Source of the DNA: Acidobacteriota bacterium
GTDB lineage: Bacteria > Acidobacteriota > Terriglobia > Acidiferrales > UBA7541
Length of the DNA stretch: 6,121 nucleotides
Assembly: GCA_003131985.1 (NCBI GenBank)
Contig: PKWH01000189.1
Coordinates: forward strand, 9,249 to 15,369
Direction: 5' to 3'
A model generated the notes under the pieces. The model was given only the letters and a program-made list of their open reading frames with translations. It was not told where the DNA came from and ran no database searches. Made by a program: the position numbers and the translations under genes. Positions 1-6,063 of this stretch are shown here, one piece after another. Position 1 is the first letter of the stretch. Every line of letters starts with the position of its first letter.

Positions 1-2
1 CG

Positions 3-83
3 GCCGAATTGGACAAGAAGGCGGCGCATCAGGAGGTGGAACAGGCACTTCGTGCAAGTTCATTTCCACGCCGGGCAGAGTAA
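3..83 (+). CDS. C-terminal fragment of an unidentified protein (5' end outside window)
   Basis: An open frame enters from the left edge and ends at TAA (81-83), leaving 26 codons. The visible peptide begins AELDKKAAHQEVEQAL and ends SFPRRAE. It is charged and helix-like, with alternating acidic and basic residues, which looks like a genuine C-terminus. The frame starting at base 2 is also open, to about position 113, but reads as low-complexity Gly-rich peptide and is less protein-like. The family cannot be recognised from so short a piece. No hairpin with a T-run follows the stop. Confidence 0.5.
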   Translation, partial: AELDKKAAHQEVEQALRASSFPRRAE

Positions 84-250
84 ATCATGTTCTCATTCGA
101 AAGCCAGATTAAATGATGATTAAAAAGGACTCAAGTCGTCAGATGGACTCCTGGAGTGAGAATAGGGCTAGGCATCCCAATTGCCGGATGGGGCCATCTT
201 TAGTAGTCTCTACCATTGCGCTTACGCCGGTAGTTTCAACCTATCGACCC

Positions 251-255
251 AGGGG
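251..255 (+). promoter_or_regulatory. Ribosome binding site that favours a TTG start at 264
   Basis: AGGGG at 251-255 lies 8 nt before TTG 264-266. The in-frame GTG at 255 overlaps this purine run and would have no usable Shine-Dalgarno spacing. The site therefore favours TTG 264 as the start of the lipoprotein gene. An A/T-rich patch at about 106-126 upstream could belong to its promoter, but no convincing -35/-10 pair was seen in 84-250. Confidence 0.45.
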
Positions 256-263
256 TGAGTAAT

Positions 264-2699
264 TTGCGGGAACAATTTCGGCCGTCTTTCTGGTTTCTCA
301 TGTTCGTAACGTTAGTCTCGGCCTCGTGTGGCCAGACGGTAAATTTTCCAACGCCCTCGCTTACAGCCGTGAGCCCCACCAGTATCACGACAAATCAGAC
401 GAATCCGTTTGTCCTGACCGTGATTGGGAGTGGCTTCGTGCAGCAATCCCTAGTTGAGTGGAACAGCACTCAGCTGCTCCCAGTATTCGTGAACACAGGC
501 GAGTTGAAAGTGACGATTCCGCCATCTCTCTACCAAGCTCCGGGTACAGTGACGATCACGGTGGTGACGTCCCCGCCCGGCGGTGGCACGACTCAGGGAA
601 TTCTCTTCACTATCAGCCCGACAGTGAGTCCGGTGCCGAACATCTCTTCGCTATCCCCGTCGGGGGTCCTGACAGGCGGCGGGGGAGTGGAGTTGCAGGT
701 GATGGGCACAAATTTTGTGGCGCAATCGACTGTGGCAGTGAACGGCAGCAGGCGCTCGACGACTTTTGTAAACTCCACGTTGGTTGAGACAGCGCTGACC
801 GCCTCCGACATCGCAACTCCCGGGGTCTTGCAGATTACAGTTGTAAACCCCGTAAATCCGCCGCCGGGAGGGGGTTCTTCCAATACGTTCCCGCTAAATA
901 TTCTGAATCCGTTTCCTACGATTACTGCGGTCTCCCCTACCAGCGCACAGGCGGGCAGTACACCCGGTACTCTAACGGTCACGGGCACCGGCTTCATCGG
1001 TAGTCAAATTTCACAGATCTCAGTGAATGGTGTGTTGCGTCCGACGACTTTTGTGAGCAGTACTTCGCTAACGACGCCTCTGACCGGTTCGGATCTTCTT
1101 GTGGCGGGAATGGACCAAATAACGGTAGTGACTTCGACGCCGGGCGGCGGCACGTCGAACATACTGACCTTTCCGGTGACTCCGACTCACTTGCTGGGAC
1201 TGCCCGTACTTTTGGATCTGGCGCCTAATGGTTCGCAAGCAAATGCTGGAATTTGCGGGGGAATGCTGAGTTGCGACGATGGCACACCGCCGACGTTCAC
1301 GACCGTAGGTCCTTCGACCAGCACCACCGGACAATTTGTAGCTTTTGCGTCAATTTCCAATAACCTGATTACGAACGAAACAAACAACGGCGGCATTATA
1401 TTTATTCGCAATACCTGCGTAGGCGTTGCGGCATGCATCCCGGTAACTGCTGCCATCAGCACGGATCCCAATGGCAATCCGGCCAACGGTCCCAGTTCAG
1501 AGCCTGCCATTAACGCGGGAGCGAGCGATGCCGTATTTACTTCGCTGGCAACAAATTTAGTTACCTCAGTCGGCGTACCTGCCGACGTGAGTCAGGTCTA
1601 TTGGCGGCCAACATGTCTCACCGTGAACTGCGTCGTAACTCCCACAACATTTGTGACGCAAATTATATCCGTCTCCGCCGACGGTCTTTCTGCAGGAAAC
1701 GGCAAGAGCTACAATCCGGCGATCAGTTCCGATGGCGAGTGGGTCGCTTTCATTTCATTGGCGACGAATCTTGTTTCGAATGTGACGTTAGACGGCGTTA
1801 CGCCGCAAGTATTTTTGCGCGAAACGTGCGGCGGCGTAGTATCAGAAACGTGCACGCCCACTACTTTTTTGGTATCCACGGCGGACGGGATAACTCCCGG
1901 CAACGGCTTGAGTTCAAATCCTGCGGTATCAGAAAGCGGTTTGTTCGTTTCGTTTACGTCGATAGCGTCAAATCTGGGAGCGACCGCTCCAAATCCGAGT
2001 GGAGCACAGGAAATCTTCCAGCGCAGCACGTGCGTCGAAAACACCTGCACGGCTAACACAATTCTGATCTCTACGCCAGATGGCGTCACACCGGCCGATG
2101 GCGCCAGCTCGGAGTCGTCGATTTCCAGCACGGGCCAGTTCGTCGCGTTTGCTTCCACAGCGACGAATTTGGAGGCTGGCGTGGGGCCGACGCAGCAGAT
2201 CTATTTGCGAGATACATGCTTGGACATCACGACGACATGCACGCCTTCGACCACGCTGAGTTCCAGTTCGAACAACGGCATTCAGGGAAACGGCACGAGC
2301 GAATATCCAAGCATCAGCAGCACGGGGCAGTACATCGCGTTCGCTTCGTTCTCGTCCAATTTCGCAAGCACCACGAATGGTGTGGAAAACATTTTTGTGA
2401 ACAACAGCTGCGTGACGAGTACGACGGTTGCCCCGGTGGAATGTACGGTAAGCACAGCTCTGGTAACTCAAGGGGCCGGTACGCCAGCGACAGCGTCCAA
2501 CGGCAACAGCCTGGTGCCGTCGATCAGCCCCGATGGCACTACAGTGAGCTTCCTTTCATTTGCCAGCAATCTGGTGCCGCGGGACAACAACGGGCTCGAA
2601 GACATTTTTCTAGGTTCGACTTCTTTCGAGGCATCCACAGTAGACTTCACTCCGCAAGGCGCGATGCGATCTGCCGCAGCTCGGCGGTCCTCACAGTAA
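264..2699 (+). CDS. Surface lipoprotein with three IPT/TIG domains and a seven-repeat beta-propeller
   Basis: Residue numbers count from GTG 255; subtract 3 for the preferred TTG 264. Residues 4-24 form a signal peptide with an Arg-containing n-region, the hydrophobic stretch FWFLMFVTLV and a loose lipobox SAS-C25, so outer-membrane or surface lipid anchoring is inferred. Residues 33-120, 127-216 and 219-308 are three IPT/TIG immunoglobulin-like modules. Each opens with a xVSPTS-like strand, has a V.GxGF or MGTNF-type turn and closes with TVV...PGGG. Residues 315-790 hold seven repeats built on a G-x-[FYV]-[VI]-[AS]-F-x-S-x-[AS]-[TS]-N-[LF] core, resembling PD40/TolB-type propeller blades; six carry a Cys pair. 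The last 27 residues overlap the convergent gene. Such domains usually serve carbohydrate or protein binding, but the ligand is unknown. No catalytic residues are evident. Presence and fold are well supported; function is not. Confidence 0.85.
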   Translation: MREQFRPSFWFLMFVTLVSASCGQTVNFPTPSLTAVSPTSITTNQTNPFVLTVIGSGFVQQSLVEWNSTQLLPVFVNTGELKVTIPPSLYQAPGTVTITVVTSPPGGGTTQGILFTISPTVSPVPNISSLSPSGVLTGGGGVELQVMGTNFVAQSTVAVNGSRRSTTFVNSTLVETALTASDIATPGVLQITVVNPVNPPPGGGSSNTFPLNILNPFPTITAVSPTSAQAGSTPGTLTVTGTGFIGSQISQISVNGVLRPTTFVSSTSLTTPLTGSDLLVAGMDQITVVTSTPGGGTSNILTFPVTPTHLLGLPVLLDLAPNGSQANAGICGGMLSCDDGTPPTFTTVGPSTSTTGQFVAFASISNNLITNETNNGGIIFIRNTCVGVAACIPVTAAISTDPNGNPANGPSSEPAINAGASDAVFTSLATNLVTSVGVPADVSQVYWRPTCLTVNCVVTPTTFVTQIISVSADGLSAGNGKSYNPAISSDGEWVAFISLATNLVSNVTLDGVTPQVFLRETCGGVVSETCTPTTFLVSTADGITPGNGLSSNPAVSESGLFVSFTSIASNLGATAPNPSGAQEIFQRSTCVENTCTANTILISTPDGVTPADGASSESSISSTGQFVAFASTATNLEAGVGPTQQIYLRDTCLDITTTCTPSTTLSSSSNNGIQGNGTSEYPSISSTGQYIAFASFSSNFASTTNGVENIFVNNSCVTSTTVAPVECTVSTALVTQGAGTPATASNGNSLVPSISPDGTTVSFLSFASNLVPRDNNGLEDIFLGSTSFEASTVDFTPQGAMRSAAARRSSQ
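351..1178 (+). repeat. Three tandem IPT/TIG-encoding repeats
   Basis: Three units of roughly 90 codons each repeat the same pattern. They have an opening LTAVSPTS / ISSLSPSG / ITAVSPTS strand, a central asparagine- or valine-led strand (VEWNST, VAVNGS, ISVNGV), a P-x-FVNT or TTFVxST segment, and a closing TITVVTSPPGGG / QITVVNPV...PPGGG / QITVVTSTPGGG element. Units 2 and 3 share the RxTTFVxST segment and are more alike than unit 1. This suggests internal duplication within the gene. These are protein-level repeats; the DNA has diverged. Confidence 0.75.
1197..2624 (+). repeat. Seven propeller-blade repeats, six with a Cys-pair hairpin
   Basis: Using GTG-255 numbering, blade cores start near residues 353, 417, 488, 556, 621, 685 and 755, a period of 64-71 residues. 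Each has a G-x-x-V-A-F-x-S-x-A-T-N-L-like strand pair, then an acidic or Asn-rich loop, an [IV]-[FY]-[LIV]-R-x-T-C strand, a second Cys 5-11 residues later, and a TxLVST-x-DG-x-xP-x-NG strand. Blade 7 has the first part but lacks the Cys hairpin and final strand. Residues 315-331 (GLPVLLDLAPNGSQANAG region), before blade 1, resemble that missing final strand. The ring could therefore be closed by the N-terminal strand, the usual velcro closure of propellers. Confidence 0.7.
2647..2699. other. 53-bp convergent overlap of two coding sequences
   Basis: The plus-strand lipoprotein gene stops at TAA 2697-2699, while the minus-strand SRPBCC-like gene stops at TGA (complement of 2647-2649). Their 3' ends therefore share 53 bp. 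In the plus frame this encodes the basic, Ala/Ser/Arg-rich tail beyond the propeller. In the minus frame it encodes the end of the C-terminal helix. The minus-strand protein looks constrained here and the plus-strand tail does not, so the tail is probably the overprinted partner. No intrinsic terminator is visible between the genes. Confidence 0.8.
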
Positions 2700-3519
2700 C
2701 GAGCGTGAAGGTTAGTGATTCACGCGGAACGCTGGTGACGAAAGGACCCACCATCCAGCCGAGGCCGGTGGGAATATCGCGTGTGAGCGATAGCGACTGG
2801 CACTCGACATAGGTACCGCCGTCTTTTTCCTGGAATCGCCAGTAAGTATCCATGCTCCATAGAAAACCGCGGTCGTGTCCCTGCGGTTCCAAGCGCTCGG
2901 TGGGATCGCCCGAATTTTCCACTTCTTGAATTCGAGTGGTGTGAGAGCGGCTCCAGGCGTGAGCGGAATCTACGAGGTGATAGTGAACTTGATGGTCGGT
3001 GTCGATGACCGTGGTGATCACCTTCTTTTTGTAGAAGCGCAGGTTGACCAGGAAATCGTCGCCATCGCGGCGCAGAATTTTGGAGCGCTGAATGTCCGGG
3101 CGAAAATAATCCTGTTTGTGATTGTAATCTTCCATAAAATCCAGTGTTTGCGCCAGAGTCGCGCCTGGAATAAATACAGTTCCGATCCAGTGATGAACTA
3201 ATCCGCCAGGAATGGAGATTGTTTTGCCATGGTCCAGAGTTTCGAGCCGCTCGATTACAAGGTTACCTTTGCGCAATTCGGCGTAATCGGCCGCGCGGCG
3301 GGGCGCTGGCAGGGAATCGACCCACAAGTATGGCTCTCCGCGCGCTAGTTCAGCATCAACGTTGGCCTCGGTTATTTGCAGGTAACGTTGATAGGCGGCA
3401 ATCGTTTCCGGTTTTAGATCTGCGGCATTCGCCGAAACTGACAGCGAGAATAACCCGGCGAGGATCATTGAGAGAGTCTTGCGAGCGATACTTCTGTTCC
3501 TTCCTACCATCAGCGACAA
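2647..3519 (-). CDS. Exported START/SRPBCC-like protein of unknown function
   Basis: The longest frame opens at ATG 3585 (312 codons), but its first 22-25 residues are an Arg-rich stretch with no Shine-Dalgarno. GAAGG (3533-3529) lies 9 nt before TTG 3519, and ATG 3510 is three codons on. Either gives a normal signal peptide, MVGRNRSIARK followed by a hydrophobic core and cleavage after SANA. TTG 3519 is preferred. In the mature protein a helical N-terminal segment (AYQRYLQITEANVDAEL) precedes a region matching the SRPBCC/START layout. That region has a strand HHWIGTVFIPG, a helix TLAQTLDFMEDY, several strands (DDFLVNLRFYKKKV, YWRFQEKDGGTYVECQSLSL) and a long C-terminal helix from PRESLTF to the end. 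SRPBCC folds bind hydrophobic ligands; no ligand can be named here. Fold assignment is by pattern only, and export to the periplasm or outside is inferred. Confidence 0.8.
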   Translation of the reverse strand: MSLMVGRNRSIARKTLSMILAGLFSLSVSANAADLKPETIAAYQRYLQITEANVDAELARGEPYLWVDSLPAPRRAADYAELRKGNLVIERLETLDHGKTISIPGGLVHHWIGTVFIPGATLAQTLDFMEDYNHKQDYFRPDIQRSKILRRDGDDFLVNLRFYKKKVITTVIDTDHQVHYHLVDSAHAWSRSHTTRIQEVENSGDPTERLEPQGHDRGFLWSMDTYWRFQEKDGGTYVECQSLSLTRDIPTGLGWMVGPFVTSVPRESLTFTLVTVRTAELRQIASRLAE

Positions 3520-3937
3520 CGTGCTGCGCCTTCGTAGCTTGGCATTGCTCACTCGTCTAAACTCTGAATGGGTTAGTCCGAGCATAGTTGACAGTTGTTA
3601 AGACGCAATGCGGCCGCTAAACGATGCTGGGGAAGAGAATAAACTGAGGTTCTCGGGCCGAGGGGGCGAACGTCGCGCTGTGAGGTCAGAAAAACCAGAG
3701 GGAATTGGACGGGTTGGAAAGCATGCCCCGGCTCCTTTTTTTGTGGAACCGTCGTCCCCGCATCGCAGCTGCCAACCCGCAACACCATGTTGGGAGACGC
3801 GAGACGGTTGCAACAATGGTCCTGATGGCTTATTTATTGGGGTACGCGGGTTTTAGTACTGCCTCAGCCTCCGGAGCATTCGGCGAGATATCGGGTATCG
3901 CGAGAGAAAGATTCGGCCGGGATCGAGAGGGTTGGCG
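3520..3937. other. Intergenic region, no convincing gene
   Basis: About 0.4 kb lies between the start of the SRPBCC-like gene and the end of the small secreted gene upstream of it on the same strand. Several short frames cross it on both strands, none with a good ribosome site, family resemblance or biased codon use. The best is a plus-strand frame opening at 3705 (TTG) or 3816 (ATG). Its peptide contains a hydrophobic MVLMAYLLGYAGF stretch, but it runs about 100 bp antisense into the 3938-4285 gene. It may be 5' untranslated sequence plus a decayed gene. No terminator-type hairpin was seen. Confidence 0.5.
3581..3608 (-). promoter_or_regulatory. Weak sigma70-like promoter candidate for the SRPBCC-like gene
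   Basis: Read on the minus strand, TTGCGT (3608-3603) and TATGCT (3586-3581) are separated by 16 nt. The match to TTGACA/TATAAT is partial. The position, about 60 nt before the preferred start at 3519, is reasonable. The -10 would overlap the ATG at 3585, which would favour the downstream start. This is a consensus match only and such matches occur by chance. Confidence 0.2.
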
Positions 3938-4285
3938 TCACTTTGCAGTGGGGGATAAACGGAGCGTAATTTCCGTAGTTTTCTTGGGGCGAACGACAAC
4001 ACGCTTGGACCAATCGGAAAAGAGATTGTGCGAATAAGCGCGCACGTCGTATTGTCCGGCGTCGAAACGCGTGAATTCGAAATGGCCGTTCACATCGGTA
4101 TGAGCGGCGTGCGGACTCAGACCGTCGGATGTTTGGATAGTTACACTCGCATTCGCAACGGGCTTTCCACGCTCGTCGAGCACGCTCCCTGAAAGAGTTC
4201 CCAGGCCCCTAGCAAATTGAGCATTTGCTGATGCGGCAAGCACCAACACCGTAATTATGCCGAAAATTAGAAGAGTTCGTTTCAT
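3938..4285 (-). CDS. Small exported carboxypeptidase-regulatory-like domain protein
   Basis: This is a 115-residue protein starting at ATG 4285. GAGGTGA lies just upstream (GAGG with a 6-nt spacer), a good ribosome site. Residues 1-22 are a signal peptide (MKRTLLIFGII core, cleavage after ANA). The rest is one beta-sandwich domain of the CarboxypepD_reg-like kind. It shows G-x-L-S-G-S-V-L-D-E-x-G-K-P-V-A-N-A-S-V-T, then the T-D-x-N-G-H-F-E-F motif at 63-71 and the F-D-A-G-Q-Y-D-V-R-A strand at 74-83. In larger proteins this module sits at the N-terminus of TonB-dependent receptors or peptidases. Here it stands alone, so a binding or structural role in the periplasm is inferred. It is not an enzyme: there is no peptidase domain. 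It is transcribed away from the 4517-4780 gene. Confidence 0.85.
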   Translation of the reverse strand: MKRTLLIFGIITVLVLAASANAQFARGLGTLSGSVLDERGKPVANASVTIQTSDGLSPHAAHTDVNGHFEFTRFDAGQYDVRAYSHNLFSDWSKRVVVRPKKTTEITLRLSPTAK

Positions 4286-4350
4286 TGCTCACCTCGGGAC
4301 TATCTGATTACGATTTTATCGTGCGGCGCAGGCTATGGCCGAATGTGCAA

Positions 4351-4380
4351 GGACAATTGTTCCTGATAAGAGAACTGTTC
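4351..4380. promoter_or_regulatory. Two palindromes about 20 bp apart in a divergent intergenic region
   Basis: GGACAATTGTTCC (4351-4363) has a perfect 8-bp palindromic core ACAATTGT. GAACTGTTC (4372-4380) is a perfect palindrome around a central T. Their centres are about 19-20 bp apart, close to two helical turns, which suits paired dimer sites on one DNA face. They lie 66 bp upstream of the minus-strand start at 4285 and 137 bp upstream of the plus-strand start at 4517. An operator role is inference; no known regulator consensus was recognised. Confidence 0.3.
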
Positions 4381-4440
4381 GGAAGGACAGGCTTAAGCTA
4401 GCCAGCAGTGGGCGGCGCGCCTTGCGCAGCTCGGGCGGCA

Positions 4441-4469
4441 TTGATTTTTCTCCGCCGACGATGTATGGA
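4441..4469 (+). promoter_or_regulatory. Sigma70-like promoter candidate for the 4517 gene
   Basis: TTGATT (4441-4446) and TATGGA (4464-4469) are separated by 17 nt, the preferred spacing. The -35 is a fair match to consensus and the -10 is weak. Transcription would begin near 4476 and leave a leader of about 40 nt before the ribosome site. This is a consensus match only. Confidence 0.25.
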
Positions 4470-4516
4470 GTTTATCTGCGTTACCGGTGGACTATTCTGA
4501 GGGAACGGGAGTCTGA

Positions 4517-4780
4517 ATGCCTTTATACATCTCGCAACACACGCTGGCTTGTCTGACACGCCAGGGCGCGGAAGAACTTACAAGACGGCTACAGGGAGCG
4601 AAGACTGTGAAGACGCGTCGGGTGCTGGTGAATATGCAGGAAGGAAAGATGCTCGTTGAATTCGAGGCGCTTAGCCGGGAAGAGCTTGAACAATGGCTAG
4701 CATCTGAAAAAATTCATTTCGATTGGCTTTTGCGCATTGAATTCGAATCGGCGGACGGCGCACTTCGTGCCGTCTCGTGA
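4517..4780 (+). CDS. Small cytoplasmic alpha/beta protein, DUF4242/ferredoxin-like layout
   Basis: This is an 87-residue protein starting at ATG 4517, with GGGAG (4507-4511) 5 nt upstream. It has no signal peptide or membrane segment. Predicted order from sequence is: strand PLYISQHTL (2-10), helix RQGAEELTRRLQ (15-26), strand VKTRRVLVNM (31-40), strand KMLVEFEA (44-51), helix REELEQWLAS (54-63), and a C-terminal part with HFDWLLRIEFES (67-78). This beta-alpha-beta-beta-alpha-beta plan recalls small ferredoxin-like dimeric barrels such as the DUF4242 family, one Streptomyces member of which binds nickel. His8, His67 and Asp69 could contact a ligand, but that is speculative. The family link is from layout, not from a search. 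The gene is convergent with the VWFA-related gene, 37 bp away. Confidence 0.75.
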   Translation: MPLYISQHTLACLTRQGAEELTRRLQGAKTVKTRRVLVNMQEGKMLVEFEALSREELEQWLASEKIHFDWLLRIEFESADGALRAVS

Positions 4781-4817
4781 GATCACAAGATGTTGTTCCA
4801 CCTGTCCGCTTGAGCGG

Positions 4818-5819
4818 TCATCTTGAGAGCGGTGGCGATACCGGGGCAGGAGCGAGATAGGCCTGTCTATAGCTGAGGTGGTAGCCAGAGGGCCTGACTT
4901 CCACTTTGAGCGAATGCAATTGACCATCCTCTGAGGGCGGAACGAATTCGAGCCGATACTCGTTACGGACAAATTGGGCAATTTCGGCATAGGCGTCGGT
5001 GAATTCTTTTGCGTTCTTCGGGAAGTAAGCATCTCCACCGGTTGCCCCGGTAATCTGGCGCAGCAATTGGTCAGCCGTGACGAACCCTTCTTTAAGGTGC
5101 TTCCGCTCAGCGCGCTCAGCCGGTGACAGCTTTTTTCGTTTAATGGGTTTTCGTAGCGCGCCCGCAGTTGAGACCGCCAAGATATGGACGTCTGAAGCAT
5201 GCAATTTTTGTTGGATGAGTTGCGGATCAATGGAAGTTGAATCGTCAACGCCGCTCGAGAGAATGACAATCGTTTTCTTTCCCGGTAGCGTGCCCAGCCA
5301 GTCGAGCGTGGTTGAAACGCTAGACAGCAAATTCAGCTGGGCGAAGCCGATCATGAAGTTCAAACCCATGAGGGCTTGGCCAGCCTCCGTTTTGTCTGCG
5401 GTGAAGTCCATTTCCAGCATTGGGTCTCTTGAATAGGAGACGATAGCCACCCGGTCCGTAGAAGAAATGCCGCTCAAGAATGTTTCGGCGCCCTGCAGCA
5501 GGCTCGGTCTTAGGAAGAGAGCGGCAGGGCCAGATTCCACCAAGAGAACAACTTGGGCCGGTTCTTCAATCGGGAGAAAGTTCGTTAGTTCTTGCTCGAC
5601 ACCGTTATCGTAGATGCGAAAATCCTCGCGGTGAAGATCCTTGATGAAGCGGCGGTGAGTGCCTTCCACGGTCACACCCACAGAGACGCGGTTCGTGTTG
5701 ACACGAATTGTGGTGTCTGAAGCACCGGGCTTTTGAGTCGCTTGAGCAAAGGCGAGGACCGGATTACTCAGCAAGGTAAGTCCGAAGATATAAGCGGCCC
5801 TTTTGTGCCAACGCACCAT
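4818..5819 (-). CDS. Exported VWFA-related (acidobacterial-type) domain protein
   Basis: This is a 333-residue protein from ATG 5819, the first possible start after an in-frame TAA 9 nt upstream. No Shine-Dalgarno is visible. Residues 1-26 are a signal peptide (WHKRAAYIFGLTLL, cleavage after AFAQ). Residues 38-82 match the N-terminal strand module of the acidobacterial VWFA-related family (TIGR03436 type), with VSVGVTVEG then LHREDFRIYDNGVEQEL. Residues 88-290 form the Rossmann-like A domain: VVLLVESG (90-97), DRVAIVSYS (122-130), KKTIVILSSGVDDST (181-195), VHILAVST (211-218), ending VRNEYRLEFVP. The metal-site signature D-x-S-x-S is replaced by E95-S-G-P, so divalent-metal binding may be lost. 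A lysine/arginine-rich insertion lies at 223-243. The role is presumably extracellular protein-protein contact; the partner is unknown. Confidence 0.9.
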   Translation of the reverse strand: MVRWHKRAAYIFGLTLLSNPVLAFAQATQKPGASDTTIRVNTNRVSVGVTVEGTHRRFIKDLHREDFRIYDNGVEQELTNFLPIEEPAQVVLLVESGPAALFLRPSLLQGAETFLSGISSTDRVAIVSYSRDPMLEMDFTADKTEAGQALMGLNFMIGFAQLNLLSSVSTTLDWLGTLPGKKTIVILSSGVDDSTSIDPQLIQQKLHASDVHILAVSTAGALRKPIKRKKLSPAERAERKHLKEGFVTADQLLRQITGATGGDAYFPKNAKEFTDAYAEIAQFVRNEYRLEFVPPSEDGQLHSLKVEVRPSGYHLSYRQAYLAPAPVSPPLSR

Positions 5820-5996
5820 AGACGAATGTTAAAGGAGATGTTTCCAACTTGACCTCCGTTGGCCGGTGGTGTTTCCACATCGTTCAACCCGAACCTGGGG
5901 GAAGACTCATTGCCAGCGGATAGCGTTTGGGTGTAGTGTCGTCGGATGTCGCACCTCACCGGAGACCGGCTCATTTGTTGTTGTATGCGCTTGTCA
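5820..5996. other. Intergenic region upstream of the VWFA-related gene
   Basis: No gene is supported here. A minus-strand frame from 5974 to 5768 overlaps the VWFA-related start and encodes an unremarkable peptide, so it is treated as chance. On the minus strand this is the leader of the VWFA-related gene, with no clear promoter hexamers. On the plus strand TTGCCA (5910-5915) and TAGTGT (5934-5939), 18 nt apart, are a weak promoter candidate. It is placed about 55 nt before the structured element at 5997. Confidence 0.4.
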
Positions 5997-6063
5997 TCTG
6001 GCGGGGGTCGGCTAGCTATCTAAAAATCAGATTCTAGCTTCCAACTTCGAACCCACCGCCAGA
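5997..6063 (+). promoter_or_regulatory. Putative antiterminator stem enclosing a hairpin (attenuator or small-RNA element)
   Basis: TCTGGCGGGGGT (5997-6008) pairs with ACCCACCGCCAGA (6051-6063) over 12 base pairs, with one bulged A at 6055. Inside it, GCTAG (6011-6015) pairs with CTAGC (6034-6038). ATCT (6018-6021) extends this to AGAT (6029-6032) around an AAAAATC loop. The right arm of the long stem is also the left arm of the terminator at 6050-6091, so the two folds compete. The 5997-6008 arm and the terminator's right arm (CTGGCAGGTGGGT, 6069-6081) are near copies. This is the geometry of a transcription attenuator or riboswitch expression platform. No known riboswitch aptamer was recognised, and the regulated gene would lie past the window edge. 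A free-standing small RNA is the alternative. Confidence 0.4.

Noticed and set aside
210..233. CTACC...GGTAG hairpin in the leader of the lipoprotein gene
   Set aside because: A five-base-pair stem with a 14-nt loop is expected by chance and nothing else supports a regulatory role.
593..997. Long minus-strand frames antisense to the lipoprotein gene (also around 1187-1510, 1709-2158 and 1968-2471)
   Set aside because: They are shadows of the repetitive Ser/Thr/Gly-rich plus-strand coding sequence, with no family resemblance or start signals.
1601..2056. Alternative plus-strand frame inside the lipoprotein gene
   Set aside because: It is rich in Arg, Cys and His with no domain pattern, while the main frame shows clear repeat periodicity across the same bases.
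3588..3593. Perfect TTGACA on the plus strand as a -35 box
   Set aside because: No -10-like hexamer lies 16-18 nt downstream (GCGGCC region), and no plus-strand gene follows.
4806..4817. Hairpin CCGC-TTGA-GCGG between the convergent 4517-4780 and 4818-5819 genes as a shared terminator
   Set aside because: The stem is only 4 bp and no T-run follows on either strand.
4697..5269. Minus-strand frame overlapping the end of the VWFA-related gene
   Set aside because: It is offset from the VWFA-related frame, which has recognisable A-domain strands; the peptide has no family features.
6000..6061. tRNA-like features: TTCGAAC at 6046-6052 and an acceptor-like closing stem
   Set aside because: There is no five-base-pair T-stem around TTCGAAC, no D-arm or anticodon arm in order, and the enclosed length of about 63 nt is too short. 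The pairing fits an antiterminator better.
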